Positions 24,216-38,902 of a stretch of DNA of 64,000 nt are shown here, piece after piece. This DNA comes from Oscheius sp. JU75 (lineage: Eukaryota; Nematoda; Chromadorea; Rhabditida; Rhabditidae): contig JASJZC010000005.1 in assembly GCA_037178855.1 (NCBI GenBank), forward strand, positions 3,410,001 to 3,474,000, written 5' to 3'. The notes below the pieces were generated by a model. It had not been told where the DNA came from. It made no database searches and worked only from the letters and a program-made list of their open reading frames with translations. Within the stretch, counting starts at the first letter, position 1. Each line of letters begins with the position of its first letter. The translations under genes were made by a program, and so were the position numbers.

Positions 24216-24914
24216 ATGGCCAATCATCAGCCAGACCAACAAAATGACGTGAGTTTCCGAGCTTTCTCAGCAAGTGGTTTCAAGGCAGACCCTCCGGATC
24301 CGTTCATGCGTCCAGCTTATATCGTCTTCATCCAAGGAGACCCGGATAAGCCACACCTGATCGCTGCAGTCACTCCCAACTATCCGGGTCTCTTCCCCGA
24401 ACAAGAAGAGAGATCTGAGGACGAAGCCATAGAACAAAATGCTCCCAATCCACAGCCACAATATCATCTTTCTCTTCCTCATCCTCCTCAGATACCGCTC
24501 CCTACTCCGGCACAGATAGCTCCACCGAGTGTTCAGGAATACTACGAGCTCATCAACTTCAAATCTCCCAATGTAAACAGCTCTTGTTGACTGAATGAGA
24601 GAGAATTCAGGCCCCAACGGACAACAATCCGTTCTGCACAACAAATCGCAATGAACTACTCCAACTTCTTGAGATGGCTGGAGTGGCAAGCAGATTACAC
24701 AGAGAAGAAACGGTTGACCTTTGGGCTCTTGTAAGTTTACAAAGGTGTGAATGTTACGTATATCTTTTAGGATAAGCTACGCAGCCAACGACATGGTCAG
24801 AACGGTCGAGTCAATATCCACTCTCGTCACGCACAACACCAGGCCCAAGGATATTTCAACACTCTGACCAATGCTCTCGATCAGCAGCGTCGTCGCGCCG
24901 CTGGACATGAATGA
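24216..24914 (+). CDS. Unrecognised Pro-rich protein
   Basis: ATG 24216 starts MANHQPDQQNDVSFRAFS. The frame runs through PAYIVFIQGDPDKPHLIAAV, a Pro/Gln/Leu-rich low-complexity stretch (about residues 65-105) and EYYELINFKSPN. Two phase-0 introns follow: one joining KSPN to APTDNNPF, the other joining LWAL to DKLRSQRHG. It ends in LDQQRRRAAGHE and TGA 24912-24914. About 205 residues, with no signal peptide or membrane helix. It starts 139 nt after the previous gene on the same strand, an operon-like spacing. I cannot assign a family. Confidence 0.6.
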
Positions 24915-25076
24915 AAGATTCAGCCCCGTCTTGGAGAACACATGTAGAAAATAGATTGTGCTATAGGCGAAAACACCTTTCAAAACTAATTCTGATAACA
25001 CTGTGAAGGGACAAAAGAGTGAGTACTTGAGGGATACTAGTTACAAAGTATAAACAAGTCAAAAGCCTAGGAAGTC

Positions 25077-26160
25077 TTAGAGAAACAAAAATTCACATGC
25101 AACAAGAACAGCAGGACCGGAGACACATTTATTGCGAGATCTGGTCTTGCCACCCATGAAGACGCTCCTCGGAGCAGAGCCTTCCTTGCCATCAATGAAG
25201 GCGACCGAGGTGACTTCTCTTCCGCCTCCTCCAGCAGCCGGCTTGATCGTTCCTCCAGGACTGGTAGTGGTTCCAGAGGTTCCTTTGTACATGAAGACAC
25301 TCTTATTGGCCTGGTAGCCCTGGGCAAAGGACTGCGAGATGAATTCCTGAGGACTGAAGGCGTTGGCTTTGGCTTCTTCCATCTCCTTGCGGATCTGTTC
25401 CTGAGTCTTGCCAGTGACAGCAGCAACTACAGCCACATTGTTCTTCTTGATGTCAACAGCAGCATGACGACCACCCTTCTTAGCAATGAGCACGTTTGTA
25501 GTCGCCCTGGACCAGAGTTCCGATCTGTTCAGCTCCTCAAGTCTGTCCAACAGAAACCACGTGGATCTTGTTGTAGATTACTTCAGCCAGAAGCGTTTCA
25601 GGAGCCTGAGGTCCATCCTTGGTGACAGGAAGGACCGGAGCATTGTCTCCAGAGCCGACAGTCTGTCCCTTGGTCTGGACAAACAGCATCTCTTCATCCA
25701 CAGTAGTCATAGGCATTGAAAATCCTTTGTCATCGGACTTCGGTCCACCGGGAAGAAGACATGTTCTCCCTTGGACGAGAGTACCACGAGTGGAATGGGC
25801 AAACTTGGGCTCTCCTTTGATCTCGTCTTCCGGAACAAACTGAGGATACTCCTGAGATCCTTTGACGAGGGTTCCACGGAACTTCTTCGGTTCCGTGGAA
25901 TTCGGTTCCTTCTTGTCCAAGGAGACTCTAGGAGTAGCATTCGGATTGTCAGCCGTGTCGATGGCCACGGTAATGGCAACACCAGCAAGTCCGATGGCAC
26001 AGATCTTGGCCGGAGTGTAGGCTCCCTCGATAACCTGGTCACCTTCCTCTTTCGAATCTTCGGCATGACGGAGTGCACCCAGCTTCTGTAGATTCCTGTT
26101 GTCGTTCTTCAACATTTGGAAAAAGTAAGCAAAGTTTGGAAAGCGTCTCCGCAAAACCAT
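25077..26160 (-). CDS. Unrecognised protein with GTLV(K/Q)G repeats
   Basis: A long exon (26160 to about 25580) joins in phase 0 to a second exon after LLAE (intron of 46-49 nt; LLAE|ELNRSELWSRATTNVL). The N-terminus MVLRRRFPNFAYFFQMLKND could be a mitochondrial presequence, or the second ATG at 26115 could be used. A hydrophobic helix (KICAIGLAGVAITVAI) lies at about residues 50-66. The motif FRGTLVKGSQEYP recurs as TRGTLVQGRTC, and KSVFMYKG recurs as RSVFMGGK. TAA is at 25077, but a minus-strand AATAAA (25128-25133) falls inside the last codons, so the 3' end may be mis-set. No family was recognised; probably lineage-restricted. Confidence 0.55.
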
Positions 26161-26546
26161 ATGCTGACTCCAAAGAACAACAGTTCAGTGGAGCAGAAAT
26201 GGATAGAGAACTGTGGGTCAAATGTAGTAGCTCCTATGCTAATCATCTACTATGTAGCAGTGATGTTAGCTTTTTAAATGCAGAAGAACCAGGTGTAGGA
26301 GAAGAATGAATAATAAAAGACGATTTATTTTAGTTTCTTTGGAAACGGTCGTTATTCTCGTACGCAATTGCGGAAAAAGTTTGGGCGGGAGAATTGTTCC
26401 CAGAAACGGGCTAGCATAAAAGATGTCGTATTCTTTTTTGTATTCTTTGTCATGTTCTTCGATTTGTCCATACCTCTTTTCCCCGTTCAGTGAAAAAAAA
26501 AACATTTTTTTCACATTTTTAAAAGTTTTTCTTTTCAGTCGGAGCG

Positions 26547-28779
<2,233 letters not shown>

Positions 28780-31232
28780 CACATCTGTATCACCCTGTTT
28801 TATTCTAGATAGCGCATCACACTTGTGTTCATTTTCGTAACAACCTATGTTTTAAAATTGAATATTGTGGCATACATTACTTGGCTTTTTTTTCGGTAAA
28901 CTAGTGATCGATAGAAATCTTTCGATAGTTGTTCAGAATGTAAACAATTATATTTGCGCAGCAGCTGTCCTCGGTAATCGAGAGTACAAGACGTGTGCGC
29001 CAATTTCCATACAAATAGTCAAAGAACGTGGATTATCCTAATGCGTGAAATGAGGCCCCTTCAAGCTGATTTCGAAAAACATCGTGTAGGTTGAGTAGAT
29101 CCCGGAGGAGACTACGAATTTGGTCGGTAAAGACGCCTTACACGTCAAAAACCATAAAATATGGAGAACTAGAGTCTCGTGAAAGATCGAATGAAAACAC
29201 GGAGCGTTACTGTCACGAGGCCTGGGTGTTTCCCGACTGGCGAGACGTCCCGAAACTCAATGCAAACTGATTGATGTCACCCGTCTCCAGCCTTTTCCTA
29301 TTTTTTTCTCTCTTACATTCTTTTTAGCTATGTCTTTCCAAACTTCCTACTATTAGAAAGAGTCTCTAGAGCGAAGCCAGAATCGGAGGGTCTGGCCTGG
29401 CAGTATTCAACACGTCCTCTGCGTCTCTCTCGTCCTTGTCCCACCTGTGTCTTCTCGTCTCTCCCCTGCCAGTCAGCCCCGTGTTCCTATTTTGCACTTG
29501 ATGGCCATTCATTGCCGCCCTCCAAAAATGTCTCCAGTCAGTGTTATTCACTTTCTCCTGTCACCTGCTCTGGTTTTCCTACTCGTATTATCGCAATCAA
29601 GACAGACGTCCTTATCGGACGCCGCCACTTTGTTACGGTTTCCCCTTCGATTTTACTCTCTCGTGAAAGAGTCGAGTGACCAAAGAGCCTCCTCCTTGTT
29701 TATCCGTGTTCAGATTAGACGAGACCTGTCCTTAATTCCAAAACAGTCGCAGATTATAGCACATGGGGGTATCCCTCAATCTTCATAAAACAGATCATCA
29801 GTCAAAAAGCGTCGTCTCTTTCTGGCTGTTTTGCTCCCCTCTCTTTAAATTATTCCCCCTCCCATGTTTACTCTCCCTTCTTCTAGACATTTCATACTTT
29901 TCTCATTCTCGTCATCAAGCAAAAGTTCACCAGACGAGATTAAAAACAATCTGAAAACTTTTGACAAATCGAGACATGGTTTGAGGCAGACACCCTAACG
30001 ACCCAATGCAAACACGACTAGGGGGCTAGGGGCAAAGGAAGAGAGGCAAAGCAGCCACGTGACCGAAGCCAAAACAAGAGGAGGAGAAGATAAATAGGAA
30101 AAACAATTAAGAAGGGGTACGGTAGGTAATCAGGGTCAATTAAGCGTCTCTTCTTATCTCTTTTGAAAAACATCTGTCCCTTCTCATTATCATATCTAAA
30201 ATGTCTCTCGATATTCCGAGGTGTCCTTCTTGTTGTCGTGGTCCGTCTCTCCCGCTTGAATTGCTCCGACGGGGCACCCTTCTTTCGAAAAACAGCCCAG
30301 AAGATTTTGTCCCCATATGGCAACGGATTTATTATTGTTTATTTTACTGGTTTTTGACGTCTAACTAAGTACCCGACACTCCAAACAACTCTCTATCTAC
30401 TTGTTCCGATTGTTTGCCGCTCTATCTCTATTAATAGCTCGATTCCATATTTCATAGAGTAATAAGACAGGGAGTGAGAGTACAACTTGGCGGGCAAACA
30501 GTTCCGACGGATTCCTTTTGTCGTGTTCGAGAGATACCCGCTTTGCACACAAAAGCCTAAAAGAGCTCGTGTACTTCCTTCTGTTTGTCACTCCTCTTTT
30601 CACAAAAGACATCCCATCAGCTAACACCCCCAATTGGTCTTTTGACCCATTTTGACTGACCAGATACTGTTATCGGAAGTGACAGAATCGACTGCAGTCA
30701 GCTGTGCAAATGAGCATTTTGAAAAATCTCTTGACTACCAATTCGATAGGTCATCTTCCTTTTGGTCCAACGTATCGTGTGAAATCGATCGATCTGTTCA
30801 ATCACGGTTCCTGCCATCCAGTCCTCCCTATCCGAAAATTCCTTTGACCTTCCTCCAAACGGCTGTTTTATTCCTAAACGAGATTTTTTACACCCTACGC
30901 CCTGCCAACTTGTCGGGTACTTTCGACTTTCCTTCCCAGACTGCCGATCTCTGATTTACCTCTAGACGGTATGAGTCACGACGGTGGGAAAAAAAGTACG
31001 TGTACCCTTCCCATAATTCGAATCTGTTATTCACATTTATTCATTCGCCCTCATCCCGTTTTCTCAATATATCTTCTGAAAGTATGTTGGACAGAGGGCC
31101 TTTAGACACTCCACAGCGTATTCTGTTCTTTTCGACTTTCTTCCCTTTCGATTAGTTCCTGGTTCGGATTACCCTTTTCACACTCATTTCCTTTCTCGGA
31201 GAATGTCACATCTTCTGATTTTCTGATTCCAG
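28780..31232. other. Pyrimidine-rich noncoding stretch upstream of nuclear receptor
   Basis: About 2.45 kb without a defensible gene, the longest such gap in the window. From roughly 29,270 to 31,200 the plus strand is strongly enriched in C and T (many TCTCTC, CCTCCC, TTTCTTTC runs). Short open frames on either strand lack family signals. It ends in GATTCCAG at 31225-31232, directly before the first nuclear-receptor ATG, so it could be a large first intron plus promoter of that gene. Confidence 0.5.
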
Positions 31233-33004
31233 ATGCTAGATCGCTGGCCGCCTTCCTGTACCATGGATCGCTATGTGACCAAGACGGAGGAACTAGACGA
31301 TTACCCCATGTACTCAGGTATCATTCTCCCTTATACACATGACAATTGGAATCCAGTGAACACGAGTCCTTCCACCTCGGTGGCTGGAGACCATGGTGGG
31401 CCAGGGCCCAAGCTTGTCTGTGATGTTTGTGGAGACGTCGCCTATGGCAAACACTACGGCATCAATGTGAGTCGAGACGAATCTCTTTTAAATGTTCACC
31501 TTTTCAGGCTTGTAATGGATGCAAGGGCTTCTTTAGACGGAGGTGGGTATTATACTTGTTCGACTCGACTCAACTCGATTCCGTGTCGGACTCGACTCGA
31601 TCTGGCTTCGAGTCCGGTTCAAGTCCGACTCGAGTCGACTACTATCTAAACAGTCCAATTGAATGAGGTTTAGTGTGTGGAGTAGACGACAATACTCCTG
31701 TCGCTTTGGCGGAGACTGTCCAGTGATCAAGGAACATCGAAATGTTTGTAGGAGCTGTCGCTTGAAAAAGTGCTTCGAAGTAGGGATGAATCCGGATTGT
31801 AAGTCGATCAAAAGTTTCTATTCCTAAATTATATTCAGCTGTTCAAAACGAGCGGGATCGGAACGTCAAAGGCGGGCCCGGAGGCCTAGGCAAGCGGAAA
31901 AAACCTTGTACAGACACGATGGAGGCGGAAGTTCAGACGGAGAAGGAGACTCCTTTCTCGGATGTTCATATCAAGAGGGAGACTGTGTCTCCGTCAGAAG
32001 AACTGCCAAGTCCCTGTTCTTTGGATGTGCATGGACTGCCAGAAATGCTCATGACTCTAGAGAATAATGTGAGTCAATATAACACTCAAGAAGACAAGTC
32101 TTATAGGTCTTCTACCACACTCCAATCGAAGCGGATTACTCGATTGGAGCGACAAAGATGCACCTGTCTCTGCCCTTCGAGGTGGTCTTTAGACGTCCCG
32201 TTCTCATTAGTCCACGTTATCCAATGCGCTTCGCAGCCGACCGAATCTGTACTCCTGAAGATCTCATTAATGGTAGACAATTTGTTGTGATTGCTTGAAC
32301 CAGACTCTTTCCAGGTTGGAGAAGACACTTCATTTATTTCGCTGATTGGTGTCGCAATTTGGACGACTTTAATCAGTTGAACGAAGCCGATCAAGACGTG
32401 TTAGCCCGAAGACGAATACACTTCCACTACTGGCTATCAAACGCATATTACTCCGTGAAAGCCAACGTCCCGGGACTCTGCTCTCCTAACGGAGCCTACC
32501 ATCCCTTCAACACAAAAGAGGCCCATCCCAGTATGACCGAGTTCTACAAAGACTGTACTCCTCGTCTCTTGAACTACATCATGGGCCCAATGAAGGCAAT
32601 GTCAATGGATGACATTGAATTCGTTCTCTTGAAGGCTATCGTCTTTTTCGCTGAAGGCAAGAATTTAGCACAGAAATTTAATCAGCTAGGTTCAGATCAC
32701 GGACTATCGACAGACGGGAAAAGAGCAGTGAGTCGATGCAGGGAAAGATATCTCAGTGCTCTCTATCTCTACGTTCGAAGAAAGTCCGATTCAGCGTTCA
32801 TGGCCACTTGTCGAGTCGCCCGTTTTATGGTCATGCTCAGTGCGATCACTGTGAGTTGTTCTCGTTTATTGTAATAACTGTAATCTTCAGAGCCTGACTC
32901 ACATGATGAACGAGACCATTGAATCTCAGGCATTAAGCAATGAGATCGGATCTGGCATCTTGCCCGGATCAATGGATCTGAAAGAGGAATTCTGTTACAA
33001 ATAA
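31233..33004 (+). CDS. Nuclear hormone receptor (NHR, HNF4-derived nematode type)
   Basis: Ligand-regulated transcription factor. The DNA-binding domain is intact: [58 protein letters not shown] and FEVGMNPD. The P-box CNGCK is common in nematode receptors. The hinge is Lys-rich ([11 protein letters not shown]). The ligand-binding domain has the signature [20 protein letters not shown] and [20 protein letters not shown], and ends with an acidic/hydrophobic motif [10 protein letters not shown] (possible AF-2). The FFRR|SVW junction is split by a 131-nt intron (31543-31673) full of GACTCGA repeat. About eight exons. ATG 31233 ([15 protein letters not shown]) sits right after an AG acceptor; ATG 31263 is an alternative. 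The subfamily member is not assigned. Confidence 0.92.
31558..31642. repeat. GACTCGA-type repeat inside NHR intron
   Basis: Tandem and inverted ACTCGACTC/GAGTCGA words, including CGACTCGACTCAACTCGATT and GGACTCGACTCGATC, then GACTCGAGTCGAC, which is self-complementary. It makes this intron about three times longer than its neighbours. A related patch is at 22364-22420. Confidence 0.65.
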
Positions 33005-33107
33005 TCTCAGTTCTCGCATATCCCGAAGTTTCCGCGAAAATTTTTCATCATTTTCTGTACAAATGTGAAAATAGAAAGGAAGAAGATATAAAGAGTTATA
33101 TAACTTT

Positions 33108-33113
33108 TTTATT
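33108..33113 (-). terminator. Poly(A) signal AATAAA (minus strand)
   Basis: TTTATT on the plus strand, 38 nt past the PIG-S stop. Confidence 0.6.
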
Positions 33114-33150
33114 ATTTTACATTGAATGATATGGTACAGCAACAATAATT

Positions 33151-35080
33151 TCAAACCCGTTTTCCAAAAAGCCATTTCGTAAGGGTGTAGATGGATCCGA
33201 ACAATGGAAGAAGAGTTGGGAGCATGATGGGTAAATAGACGGCTACTTTCTGGTCTTGAGGGAAGTAAAGAAGAGCAAGCAGCGATTTGTGCGAGACCGC
33301 TTCATCGGCCAGTCGACGTCCTTCTTTCACCTGAATACAGGTTTATTCACAATTCGGAGTAACTGTACCTTGGCGAGAGCGTACTTGACCGACTGCAGAG
33401 ACACAGCATCCTCAATCAATTCCAACGAGTTTCGCACTCGATCAGCCACATCCTGTTCAATCGAAATTGTGCTGATTTTCTCCGTCAACGCCTAAAATCA
33501 TATAGAGAAATGAGTTATTTGGTAGATTACCTTAAGAGTGGCGACGTTTGTGATTGCCCGCATAGTGTTGTCAACGATAGCCCGCATTCGGAGTCGGGTC
33601 AACTCCCAATCGGCCAACGGAACGGGATGTCTTTTCCATCCACTCGTCAATTCCGAATCTATGCCCAACAGCACACGAAGAGAAGCAATTACTCGAGCAG
33701 GAGTGTGTTCGTTCCGGGGAATCACCGCTCCCCAAGCAGCAGCTACAGCTCCACGACTGTCATCACCCTAAACATATGTTTAATGGTTAGTAGAAAAGGG
33801 AACATACGTATTGGTCGAGAAGAATCACCTCTTTGTCGACTTCCAGAATAGTAAATCGAAGGAGAGGATGTTCCGATTCGACAGTTTGCATCTGATCATC
33901 GATCTGGATTGTAAGCCTTTCCATTCCCGAATGAGTCAATGTCCATCGGTCCTGAACGTCTTTTTCCAGGTAAGCCGAGACGTCGAAGTCCCAAAGATGT
34001 TCAGAGCTGATCTGAAACATAGTTTTTCATAAGTGGCAAAAGGAGAAACCTCGAGATAAGTTGAGTCGACGACCTTCTTTGCAAATTTGTTGAAAACGTG
34101 AAGAAGATGTTGGTCCGATCGATTACGACGCGGAGAGTCGTTGTCATGCAGATATACCACTTGAACCACGTAGTTCATCGACAACGGAGCAGAATCCCAG
34201 ACCAGACGTTTCTGGAAGAGCGTTGTTCAGAAACATAAGTACATTACCTGATGAGAGAGAGGAAGAGTAGCGATTTGCCAAGGTTGCATCCGCTGTTTTA
34301 GGTCTCGCTTGATAATAACATTGAGATGCGGAACATCGACGAGTACTTCGAAAATGAGCTCCTTTAATCGATTCGTCAGCTTGGATTCGGGTTCATCTGT
34401 CCATTGGATAAATGACCACGAATTACCGCTAAGGAAAACATTTGTTGCGGAAAAGTGAGGCCATTGAGTCGATGGGACTAGTGCAACTTGTACTGTAAGC
34501 GAATCTGACACAGATGAACCGATTTCGAGCTGGGACAGCTCTCTGCAAATTATCTTTTGTTCTTCAAACCGAAAAAGTATACTTGACACCTCCGTTAACA
34601 AACTCCCACGTGATAGAAAGTGGTTGCTGCACGTCCTCCTTCTCAAGAAAATCAATTAGTTCTTCGGAAACGGGTACAAGTTTTGGCAGAAGTTGCTGGT
34701 CCGTCACGGCTAAAACGAACCTGAAAATTAAGCAAATGTCAAGATAAAAGACTGGACTGACTTGATATGCAGAGGAATACTGAAGTTTTTATTGAAAACG
34801 GGGAATTCGGCTCTTGGAACTTTTGTCGTCGAATACCAAAGAGGACCACCGAGACCGAAAACTATGAGAATGAAGGTTAGAGCCGCGGCATGGCGATAAG
34901 GTTCTTGTAAGCGAAGATGTTCACGAAAAGGTTCCTAGACGAAGGCCCATCAAAACTCTAAAAACAGGAACAAACCGGCAAAGTGTCTATGACTTCTTGA
35001 ACATTTTTGGGACCTGGTGGTTGTGGAGCACTCTTTATGCCCAGAAATATGAGAATATCGTCAATCCTTGGGATTGGCAT
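33151..35080 (-). CDS. PIG-S, GPI transamidase subunit
   Basis: Part of the ER complex that attaches GPI anchors to proteins. Recognised at both ends: an N-terminal membrane helix followed by GGPLWYSTTKVPRAEFPV, and a C-terminal LLALLYFPQDQKVAVYLPIM then a hydrophobic helix (LPTLLPLFGSIYTLTKW) with FGKRV at the end; human PIGS has [20 protein letters not shown] there. The middle (a luminal, weakly conserved region) was followed across about seven introns of 40-45 nt. The start ATG 35080 gives MPIPRIDDILIFLG and directly follows a GTACAG acceptor. About 550 residues, typical for PIGS. It lies 329 nt downstream of the tetraspanin on the same strand. Confidence 0.9.
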
Positions 35081-35409
35081 CAAGTTCTGTACATGTTTGT
35101 TAGTGTAATGGACAAATTTAGGTAACAACAACAGGACAACTATTACGTACCAGTTAAAAAGAGTGAAGAATGAGAATTCATTGTGACAATACGAAAAATA
35201 CAGATTACGAAACAGTATGGACATAATGAAAATACCAGCAAAGTTAACAACCAACTATGCGTAGAGGAGAGGCACTGATTGGGGGAAAGATATTGGGAAG
35301 CAGTTGGAATGAGAGGACAATGACAACTCCGTGGATTTGATGTAAAACTGAATACTGAAAGGCGGCAAAATGCAAGATTGAGCACCGGGAGACACTTGTG
35401 GTAAAGAAA
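35081..35409. other. Spacer between tetraspanin and PIG-S genes
   Basis: No coding signal. It contains the CATGTACAG acceptor just before the PIG-S ATG, as expected for a trans-spliced downstream operon gene or a 5' UTR intron. Confidence 0.45.
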
Positions 35410-36711
35410 CTAGTGCGTGTAGATCCATTTGGCTCGTTGGGCAAGAATGTCGCTTTTGAGATTCTGTGCGAAGCAGATGCCGAGAATCTGAATTCGAAAC
35501 TTGCTCAACGAAAAAATAACAAAATCACTTGAATGACGGCAATTATGACCAGTATAACACCGACGAGAAACACGTTATTGTTGAGCCAAAGTTGTAGTTT
35601 TGGGAGACAGCCATCAGAATAGATGGCTGATGAGGATGCTGCTGCTAATCCTCCCAAATCCTTAAGGCGAATGCCATGTCCGCAATAGTAATTCTTGAAG
35701 TCTTTCTGACTGCCATTAATACAGCAGGAAAACGGAACACCGCCGGCTTCCGGCGAGGCTACCTAATTTGACAATGGGTATTCATTACAAAAATGAAGTC
35801 TTACGTCTCTGGCGGCGATTGAGAAGTATGTGTTTTTGTCCCAATCATCCGCTCCGTTGATACCACAACAATGCCATTTTTCCTGCATTGTATCGATGAG
35901 AACTTGTAAATCAGGATCATCGCGGTATCCGACTACCTAAATAGAATTCATTTGAACGGAGATAGAGAATTATATACCACGTCGTTGAGTAGATTTCTGA
36001 CATAGTTATCGAGGTGATCTCGACACATGTATGCGTAAACGGCTGCTGCAAACTCTAGCAGGAGAAGTAGGCCGAGAAGGGTGGAATAGAAAGCAAGGAA
36101 GGACGTATTTTCTCGAAGAGAACCAACACAACCACTAAATCCTGAAAATCTTTTGTAAACTGTACACAAACAACTAGCCTATGATGAATGTGATAAGGCC
36201 AACAAGTAGAAGGAGCCATGTTGGATCGAGGTAGAATTTAGAGACCTAAACAAAGGGTTTAAAACCAAACAAAGAGGTGACTCACCTTGTTTAGATAGCT
36301 ATAAATGTTGTTCTTCTCAATTTGTGCCCAAACACCGATGAGTAACAGGGCGAATCCGATAAGAAAAAACATCACATTGAAGCCGAAGACGGTGTACTTT
36401 ACACAGCAGCTAATTTCAGATTCTCCTCCGGCTCCAGGAGCGTATCTTGTCGTCTAGACCAACTGAGTTCGAAAAAGTACAAAATAAAACTAACCGAATG
36501 CCGGGCGATCCGCTGAGCAGCCGGCCGGCGGCCCTGAGGACGCTGCCGTGCATTCATCAACTGTTGTTCTTCCAAAATGCGAGAAATTTCTGCAGGTTTA
36601 ACTGAAAAAAAAGAGAAAATAAAGAGATACATGAAGAATGGAAACACCGGTGTCCATAATAACTTTGCAAATTTTGATGGGACTGGGTATACTCCCGGCG
36701 GTTGTGTTCAT
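35410..36711 (-). CDS. Tetraspanin
   Basis: Four-helix membrane organiser. Seen in order: a cytosolic N-tail rich in Arg/Gln (RPQGRRPAAQRIARHS), SCCVKYTVFGFNVMFFLIGF (TM1), GVWAQIEKNN, TM2, SGCVGSLRENTSFLAFYSTL, TM3, then the large loop with the hallmark KWHCCGINGADDW, GGVPFSCC and a distal cysteine pair, and TM4 with ILGICFAQNLKSDILAQR. The GVPFSCC plus CFAQNL context recalls the TspanC8/TSP-14 branch, but I count six rather than eight loop cysteines. ATG 36711 (MNTTAGSIPSPIKICK) in a separate first exon is joined in phase 1 (DT|VKPAE); an internal ATG within that exon could also serve. TAG 35410-35412. Confidence 0.92.
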
Positions 36712-36920
36712 GAAGATAAGCAGATCAAAAAAAGTGAAATGGGGTGAGAAAAAGCAAATGTGTTAAAGATGAGACGGCTCATCCAATTTCGGTTGTGCAC
36801 GTTTTTCTCGCAGCACATGGCATCTTCGCGCCAAGAATCCGGTCACGACGGCTGTTCAAATTTGACCGTCATTGTCTTTTTTTCCTGTTTTCCTATACAA
36901 TCTGTAGCAAAATGTTTCAG

Positions 36921-37530
<610 letters not shown>

Positions 37531-37730
37531 TTGTATCGTTTTTATTGTTATTCACATTGTTTTAGTTATGAAGTTTGTTCAGGTAATCTTTTTGATAGTT
37601 GAACTTGATCAAAAACGAGCGAAACCCGAGTTTTTTTTGTGAAAGCAGCTAGAGAAAGGCTGAAACTTTATTTGTGTGGCAATAGTGGGAAATGACTGAA
37701 AGACTTGTACAAGAAATGCGCAACCTGTAT

Positions 37731-38297
37731 TCATAAATCACTGCTCTTCGAGCCAGTTTTCAATGCTTCTTCTCCCTCTTTTCGCGTCATGGGTTCGACG
37801 ACGTAGACCAGTAAATAGGTGCACAAGAATCCCATCAATGCCATCATGGTGAAGAAGGCTAGAGTTGCTATCCTCACTCCGTCTCTGAACAGACTCTTTC
37901 GTTTTCTCATAACATCTCTTACTTACTCTTCGCCCTCGTCGGTTTGATTTTCTCCTCCCAACGAAACGACTCGTCTGTTTCCTCTCCTCTCATTTTGAAA
38001 CTGCGAATAGGCTCTTGAACTATTAAGAATGTGTACTCTTACCTCCATGAAGATAGTTTTGGGGGCCGAATCATAAGTGTCTCCTGGTCTTCTCATCCGT
38101 TCCATTCTTGCTATGACTTTGTCTGCGTGAACTCGTGCCAGGTCGGTTGGAATTGGGGAAAAGTCCTTCAAAGACCGATTCAGATAAATGAAACAGGACG
38201 AGTACTTTGTTTTCCCAGGGATATCTGGTCTCAGCCGACACGAAGAAGGGTCTCTCCTTCTCATTTGACGCAAGGGAACTACTGCTCGACGGTTCAT
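37731..38297 (-). CDS. Unrecognised small single-pass membrane protein
   Basis: ATG 38297 begins the Arg-rich MNRRAVVPLRQMRRRDPSS, a possible mitochondrial targeting stretch. LARVHADKVIARMERMRRPG, a 42-nt in-frame intron, and GNRRVVSLGGENQTDEGEE follow. An intron then restores phase (EE|DGVRIATLAFF) into one membrane helix (RIATLAFFTMMALMGFLCTY, running to LLVYVV) and a short polar tail ending GSKSSDL. About 170 residues. A small mitochondrial inner-membrane or ER protein is possible, but this is inference. The ATG is preceded by CTCAG|GAAA. Confidence 0.55.
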
Positions 38298-38902
38298 TTT
38301 CCTGAGCAATGTTTTATGGGTCAAGCATGAGACAAACCATCATTATGAGTCGGATTCAATAGCTTATACGACTGCTGCTCCCGTAGCCTATTCTGAATGA
38401 TATTTGAATGGATATGTTCCAAAAAGAATCAAGAGCTTGATATCGATTGCCAATAGACTCTTTCAAAAGGACAAGTGTCTCGGGTATTGTATCTACTCTC
38501 GACTGGATTCTTTTTATAAAATGAATAGGACAGAGACAGACAGTTGAGTAAGGCGTTCTCTACGGTCTTACCTGATATATAAATAATTAAAATGGCGAGT
38601 CTGCTATCCATTAGCTATGGGGCCGTCTTACTGGAGGCCCTTTAAAAGGCGCCAAAATATTATTTTCGGATGAGCAGATCAGATGGTCTTATTCAGATGT
38701 TTTCCGTTTAAAACAACTGGTTTATTTCTTTGTTCAAAGTCACATTGATCTAGATATCACTTCCTATGCTCGGAAAACGAAGGAATTGGTTTGGTCCCAC
38801 TCCTCAATCCCGAGGGTATAGGTCAAAATATCGATTGTTACCCAGCTGCATCGCTTCCATCAGACTTTTGAAAAGTCGACTGTTCTCTATCAGTTCATTC
38901 AG
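38298..38902. other. Divergent promoter interval
   Basis: 605 nt between head-to-head genes. No reading frame of interest and no repeat beyond simple A/T tracts. ATTCAG directly precedes the ATG at 38903. Confidence 0.4.

Noticed and set aside
23794-24247. Alternative frames across 23.8-24.25 kb that look partly coding (Cys-rich)
   Set aside because: They run through an AATAAA at 24089 and into the next gene's start; the frame ending at 24077 has better codon choice and a fitting 3' end.
29366-30957. Several short frames in the pyrimidine-rich region
   Set aside because: Open mainly because C/T-rich codons avoid stops; no conserved pattern or splice support.
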